Below, in pieces: positions 19,544 through 22,927 of a stretch of 22,927 nt of DNA. A program made the position numbers and the translations under genes. Below the pieces are notes generated by a model that did no database searches, was not told where the DNA came from, and was given only the letters and a program-made list of their open reading frames with translations. Position 1 is the stretch's first letter. Every line of letters begins with the position of its first letter. Origin of the DNA: Ochromonadaceae sp. CCMP2298 (taxonomy: Eukaryota; Sar; Synurophyceae; Ochromonadales; Ochromonadaceae). Location: the NCBI GenBank assembly GCA_026770595.1, contig MU633810.1, forward strand, positions 1-22,927. The letters are read 5' to 3'.

Positions 19544-20959
19544 CTATTTCCGCGTGAAGGTCTTGCCCCCCGCAGTCTTCTTCTCCCCCTCGATCTCCGG
19601 CATGGCTCTGTTGAGCACCAGCATCCAGGTCGCCACCCTCTTCCGCATGCGCATATGCAGGTACGTCTTGCTGCACTTGATGTGGTAGTGCAGGTAGTTG
19701 CGAAAGCCAGTCAGCAGCGAAATGGCCTTCTCCTTGCCCGGGCCCTGCAGGTGCCGCTCCTCCAGCGCGAAGGATATAAAACCCGCATTTGTGTCTGGGT
19801 TCTGGGTGACGGGCAGACCAGCCATCTCCCCCAGGGGGTCTTTGGAGAACTGTACGGGGGGCGCAGTACGTACAGTCCTCTGTGCCTCTACGAACTCCTG
19901 CAGAAAAACCCTGGCCACGGCCTTGTCCGTGATGTCTGCAAAGTCGACTTGGAATACCACCACCACCTTGGAGGCCGCGGGTACCACGTACATGGACTCG
20001 GCTCTGCGGTAGGCGCACACGCTGGGTCCCAGGTTCCCCGAGGTGCCCGCCAGCAGGGCAGAGAATGCGCGGTCCAGGGGGCCGGAGGCGAGGTTGCGCT
20101 TTAACTCCGCCACGCAGGTGAGGAAGGCGCCTTTATCTGAAACAGGCAGGTTGTCGCAGTCGAACTGCAGGGCGTAGTTGTAGGTCTTGTCGGGGGGTAT
20201 CTCCATGCCGGGGTATAGGCGGTCCAGCACCTCCTGGGCACCCAATCTAAAAGGGGGAGGGGGGCGGGGGTGAGGTGGGGGAGGGGGTGGGGAAGTGGAG
20301 AGAAGTGGGGAAGGGGCAGCGGTTAGGCCAGTAGCTACATCAACAATGACTGTGGATATGACTGAGCAGCTTGCTTCTACCAGGCAGGATCATATACCGT
20401 ACACCATACAGCATACACCATACACCATACACCATACACCATACAGCCATACGTACAGCATACAGCATACAGCACACACAGCACACAGCATACATCGCAT
20501 CTGCACCCCACTCACTTCTTCAGCTCGTCCACCCCCGTCATCGCCACGTGCACCTGTACCACGCTCAGAGACTCTGATGCGCAAGAGAGCTTGAAGTGCA
20601 CGTTGTCGAAATCGTAGAAGGTTATCTCGCACGGCTCCCGCTTGTCTCTGCAGATTCACAGATAAGCAGATTCACAGATAAGCATAGAAGCAGAGAAGCG
20701 GATAAACAGAAATGCAGATGTGGGTCAGTGCCAGGCGTATAACACACGGTTCCAAGCACGGCTTACCCCAATATCCTGGGCAGCAGCTGCTCATAGAGGA
20801 TCGAGCTCTTCGCCTCCAAAAATATCAGGCCCTGCAAGAGCGGGAGACGGTGGATGAATGAGCGCACATTGAAACATACAGGCGGCTAGCAGCGGCACGG
20901 TATTCTCTGGGATGAATATGCTCTGTCTCTTCCCAGTGCCTTACCTTTCCGGCTGACAT
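19544..20959 (-). CDS. ARPC2: Arp2/3 complex subunit 2 (ARPC2, p34-Arc)
   Basis: Four exons, 20959-20945, 20831-20767, 20647-20516 and 20246-19544, join in frame to give 304 aa, against 300 in human. Exon 1 codes only MSAGK. Exon 2 supplies GLIFLEAKSSILYEQLLPRI, exon 3 EPCEITFYDFDNVHFKLS and VVQVHVAMTGVDELKK, and exon 4 LGAQEVLDRLYPGM, NYALQFDCDNLP, ESMYVVPAASKVVVVFQVDF, KAVARVFLQEFVEAQRTVRT then APPVQFS, and the hallmark NYLHYHIKCSKTYLHMRMRK followed by VLNRAMPE and a GKTFTRK end. ARPC2 and ARPC4 form the core of the seven-subunit Arp2/3 complex and touch the mother filament during branched actin nucleation in the cytoplasm. All conserved blocks are present and the gene looks functional. The start in the 15-nt exon is chosen because exon 2 lacks an in-frame ATG. 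Confidence 0.97.
20396..20497. repeat. CCATACA-type minisatellite in ARPC2 intron 3
   Basis: About six units of ACACCAT followed by variants (ACAGCAT, ACAGCACAC) fill the middle of the 269-nt intron 20247-20515. The repeats run up to the exon 3 donor side of the intron. Confidence 0.92.
20651..20682. repeat. 16-bp tandem duplication at ARPC2 intron 2 acceptor
   Basis: CAGATTCACAGATAAG is present twice in direct tandem, 20651-20666 and 20667-20682. It lies in the last bases of intron 2, next to the exon 3 acceptor (exon begins at 20647 on the minus strand), so the branch-point region is duplicated. Confidence 0.95.
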
Positions 20960-21116
20960 CTTGAGGAGTCGAGTGAGTGAAGATCTAGGGACCGGAAATT
21001 GACCGGCGCTGCTCCAGGTCGCGATGCACCCGCCACGACGTCCTCGGTCCTATTGGAAGTGCTTCGGATGTGCGAACCCGACGGAATACTGATCGATTGG
21101 GCGAGGAGGAGGCAAG

Positions 21117-21591
21117 ATATCAACTGAGCGTATCTAATACGCCGAAAATATCATTGCGCCGAGAAAAAACTGCGAAACGTCCGCCAACTACGCATAAACA
21201 AAATCAAAAGAATCACTTTTAGATGCAATAGATCGATGTTTTTACCATTTTAAAGATCTATATAGTACTGTAATATATAACTTGCACATATTATAAGCTA
21301 GTGTTTGGTTTTAGTTTGATTGGTTTTAAAATCCACCACCCAAACCTCACCCAAAACCAATTATGGAAGATATTGCAATCAAACACTACCGGTAGCTTAT
21401 TATATGTGCAATTTATATATAACAGTACTATATAGATCTTTAAAATGGTAAAAACATCGATCTATTGCATCTAAAAGTGATTCTTTTGATTTTGTTTATG
21501 CGTAGTTGGCGGACGTTTCGCAGTTTTTTCTCGGCGCAATGATATTTTCGGCGTATTAGTTCATACGCTCAGTCAGTCAGTCAGTTGATAT
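21117..21591. mobile_element. Large near-perfect palindrome (foldback/MITE-type element)
   Basis: The left arm (about 21117-21301) and right arm (about 21393-21591) are reverse complements almost base for base: ATATCAACTGA, GCGTAT, CTAATACGCCGAAAATATCA, TTGCGCCGAGAAAAAACTGC, GAAACGTCCGCCAACTACGC and onward through the TAGTACTGT and AAGCTA blocks. Differences are few: CTAATATATAA-type single changes, a short TGAA-type insertion and extra CAGT units (CAGTCAGTCAGTCAG) in the right arm. The loop (about 91 nt) still shows partial pairing (AGTGTTTG/CAAACACT). There is no coding capacity. Composition is A/T-rich, unlike the flanks. High arm identity points to a recent insertion or to active arm conversion. 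Ends are set by loss of symmetry; no target-site duplication could be fixed by eye. Confidence 0.85.
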
Positions 21592-21656
21592 TTGGAATCG
21601 CTATAAAATGCGACTGTTTTAGGCAGAACCGAGGACAGTGGAGAAAAAAATTGCAT

Positions 21657-21705
21657 TTCCCAGCGAAAGAATAAGACTTTTACTCAACTTCCCAGCGAAA
21701 GAATA
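21657..21705 (+). repeat. 17-bp direct repeat in promoter of HAT-repeat gene
   Basis: TTCCCAGCGAAAGAATA occurs exactly at 21657-21673 and at 21689-21705, 32 bp apart (about three helical turns), roughly 50-100 bp downstream of a TATA-like sequence. Helical phasing makes it a fair candidate for a paired factor-binding site. Confidence 0.8.
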
Positions 21706-21985
21706 GGAATTTTATTAGCAGTGTCTATGGTTTCCCCACCGGTGGTGGTTTCCCATCGCCGCCAAACTGCGCTTGGCTTGGCGAAGGCGGCGCGCTTGGG
21801 AAGGAGAGTTCCTGGAGAGTTCCTGCAGGAGTGGCCTGTTCGTAGAAGCCGCCTCTCCAGAATTTACCCGAGGTTGCGAGTCCAATCTAGGGCTACTCTT
21901 TAGGTGTTCCCACTGAATTGTGCGAGGAGGCACATGGACGGTTATTAGATCTTGTCGAGGTCGGAGTTTTTGAGGAGCGACTATC

Positions 21986-22927
21986 ATGCCGGTGTTTAAC
22001 GCTTTGGAAGTGAAAAGCAAGGCAGACAAACTGGTCGCCGAGAACAGCGGTAACATAGAGGGTAAGTCGCCGAGACCAGCTTGCCCGAATAAATTCACTT
22101 ACCCGTCCCTCCTCCCTCCGTTCCTCTCCTTTCCGCCCGCCGCGTTCGCAGATGCCCGCAATCTGTTCCTGGAAGAGATCATGGACTGGACCGACTACTA
22201 CTCGGAAACAGGCAGTAAGGACGCCAAAGTGTATGATTCCATAGTCGAGCTGTGGATCCAGTATTCCCTCTTTGAGATTTCTCTGAAACAATATAAAAAA
22301 GCCGTAGAGGTATTCGAGACTGCGGTTGCAGACCCCGTGGGCGGGTCCGTGCGGCTCTTCCTGGCCTACGCGGCCTTCTGCATTGACCGCTCAAAGCTCG
22401 CCAACGCGCAGAAGGTGCTGATTCGCGGCCTGTGCGCAGGTCTAGGTGAGGCCAATAATCAGTTACTGTGGGGGCGCTTCCTGTCTCTAATGCATCAGGT
22501 TAACAAGTCGGCGGACCTCACGCTCGCGCAGCTCTACGACGCCGTGAAAACGCAGACGGGAGCGAGTCTGGCGGCACCTGCGGGGGTGGAGGTGGGGGTG
22601 GGGGTTGATGGGAGTGAGAGCAAAGAGGGCTCCAACGGGCCTGGCCCTCCTATTACTGCTGCTATTACCACTATTGCCAGTACCACTACAACTGCCGCAC
22701 CTGCAATTGTCGCGACTCCTGCTCCTGCCACTGCGCCTACCACTGTTGCTCCTACCACTACTACTGCTCCTACCACCACTTCCACTACCACTACTGCCGT
22801 TTCGTCGACCGCCTCTCATGCACTGGCGCGGACGGAGGCGCAGGGGGAGGAAAAGTCTCATGCGGTTGGGGGGTCGGGGATGGGGGTAGTTAAGACAGAA
22901 CCCAGAACGCGGGCGGGGACTGGAACA
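21986..22927 (+). CDS. HAT/TPR-like helical-repeat protein, 5' part (runs off the window)
   Basis: Exon 1 (21986-22061) and exon 2 (22152 to beyond the window end) join inside an Asp codon; a 90-nt intron separates them. The visible protein is about 284 aa. Residues 1-150 form pairs of helices with aromatic spacing typical of HAT or TPR repeats: NIEDARNLFLEEIMDWTDYY, VYDSIVELWIQYSLFEISLK, QYKKAVEVFETAVADP and LFLAYAAFCIDRSKLANAQK then VLIRGL. The L-W-x-x-Y and A-x-x-V-F/L-x-x-A patterns resemble HAT repeats of RNA-processing factors, but the exact family is not clear. From about residue 175 the chain becomes a low-complexity Thr/Ala/Pro stretch and then Gly/Glu/Lys. The C-terminal part is not in this window. 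The start ATG is the first in frame and the downstream intron has good GT-AG sites. Confidence 0.75.
   Translation, partial: MPVFNALEVKSKADKLVAENSGNIEGKSPRPACPNKFTYPSLLPPFLSFPPAAFADARNLFLEEIMDWTDYYSETGSKDAKVYDSIVELWIQYSLFEISLKQYKKAVEVFETAVADPVGGSVRLFLAYAAFCIDRSKLANAQKVLIRGLCAGLGEANNQLLWGRFLSLMHQVNKSADLTLAQLYDAVKTQTGASLAAPAGVEVGVGVDGSESKEGSNGPGPPITAAITTIASTTTTAAPAIVATPAPATAPTTVAPTTTTAPTTTSTTTTAVSSTASHALARTEAQGEEKSHAVGGSGMGVVKTEPRTRAGTGT
22651..22802 (+). repeat. Coding ACY/GCY triplet repeat (Thr/Ala/Pro tract)
   Basis: About 150 bp of imperfect ACT/ACC/GCT/CCT codons encode a Thr-Ala-Pro-rich linker in the HAT-repeat protein. It is a likely disordered and length-variable segment. Confidence 0.85.

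Larger units (their letters stand above)
20960..21985. promoter_or_regulatory. Divergent intergenic region, ARPC2 / HAT-repeat gene
   Basis: 1026 bp between start codons. About 475 bp of it is a near-perfect palindrome. Left of the palindrome is about 160 bp of ordinary sequence that should hold the ARPC2 promoter. Right of it are a TATA-like CTATAAAATG (21601-21610), a 17-bp direct repeat and about 280 bp of leader for the plus-strand gene. No coding exon is supported. Confidence 0.55.

Overview
The window is nuclear DNA of a eukaryote. Genes are interrupted by short introns (about 70-360 nt, all canonical GT-AG in my models), there is a eukaryotic 5S rRNA gene, and the recognisable products are eukaryotic: eL15, ARPC2, PMS2 and a cAMP-receptor-type GPCR. 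One small protein starts with a signal peptide followed by Ala-Phe at the expected cleavage point. That pattern is typical of plastid-targeted proteins in algae with red-derived complex plastids (stramenopiles, cryptophytes, haptophytes). I therefore lean towards such an alga, but this rests on one presequence and is an inference. Species is not called.

Layout, left to right: possible 3' end of an unknown gene (4-87); GT47/exostosin-family glycosyltransferase (minus, 5 exons, 536-3075); WD40 protein of about 1034 aa (plus, 3 exons, 3639-6934); 114-aa putative plastid-targeted basic protein (minus, 4 exons, 7134-7812); ribosomal protein eL15 (plus, 2 exons, 8211-8961); a solitary 5S rRNA gene (plus, 9352-9473); PMS2-type MutL with an intact endonuclease site (minus, single exon, 9845-13021); a bacterial-type MFS transporter (plus, single exon, 13660-15144); a Dicty-CAR-like GPCR (plus, 2 exons, 15695-17290); an unknown secreted or targeted 226-aa protein (plus, 3 exons, 17943-18933); ARPC2 of the Arp2/3 complex (minus, 4 exons including a 15-nt first exon, 19544-20959); and the 5' part of a HAT/TPR-like protein running off the right edge (plus, 21986 onward).

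Four of the gene pairs are head-to-head, separated by 398 to 1026 bp, so several short intergenic stretches probably act as two-way promoters. Two of these promoters carry MITE-like inverted repeats. The striking one is a 475-bp, nearly perfect palindrome between ARPC2 and the HAT-repeat gene. Introns and disordered protein segments are rich in short tandem repeats, often pyrimidine-rich on the sense strand. The genes do not form one pathway. The nearest thing to a functional cluster is eL15 next to a 5S rRNA gene. No single new system is evident. The best leads are the palindromic elements, the short presequence protein, the prokaryote-like transporter and the isolated 5S gene.
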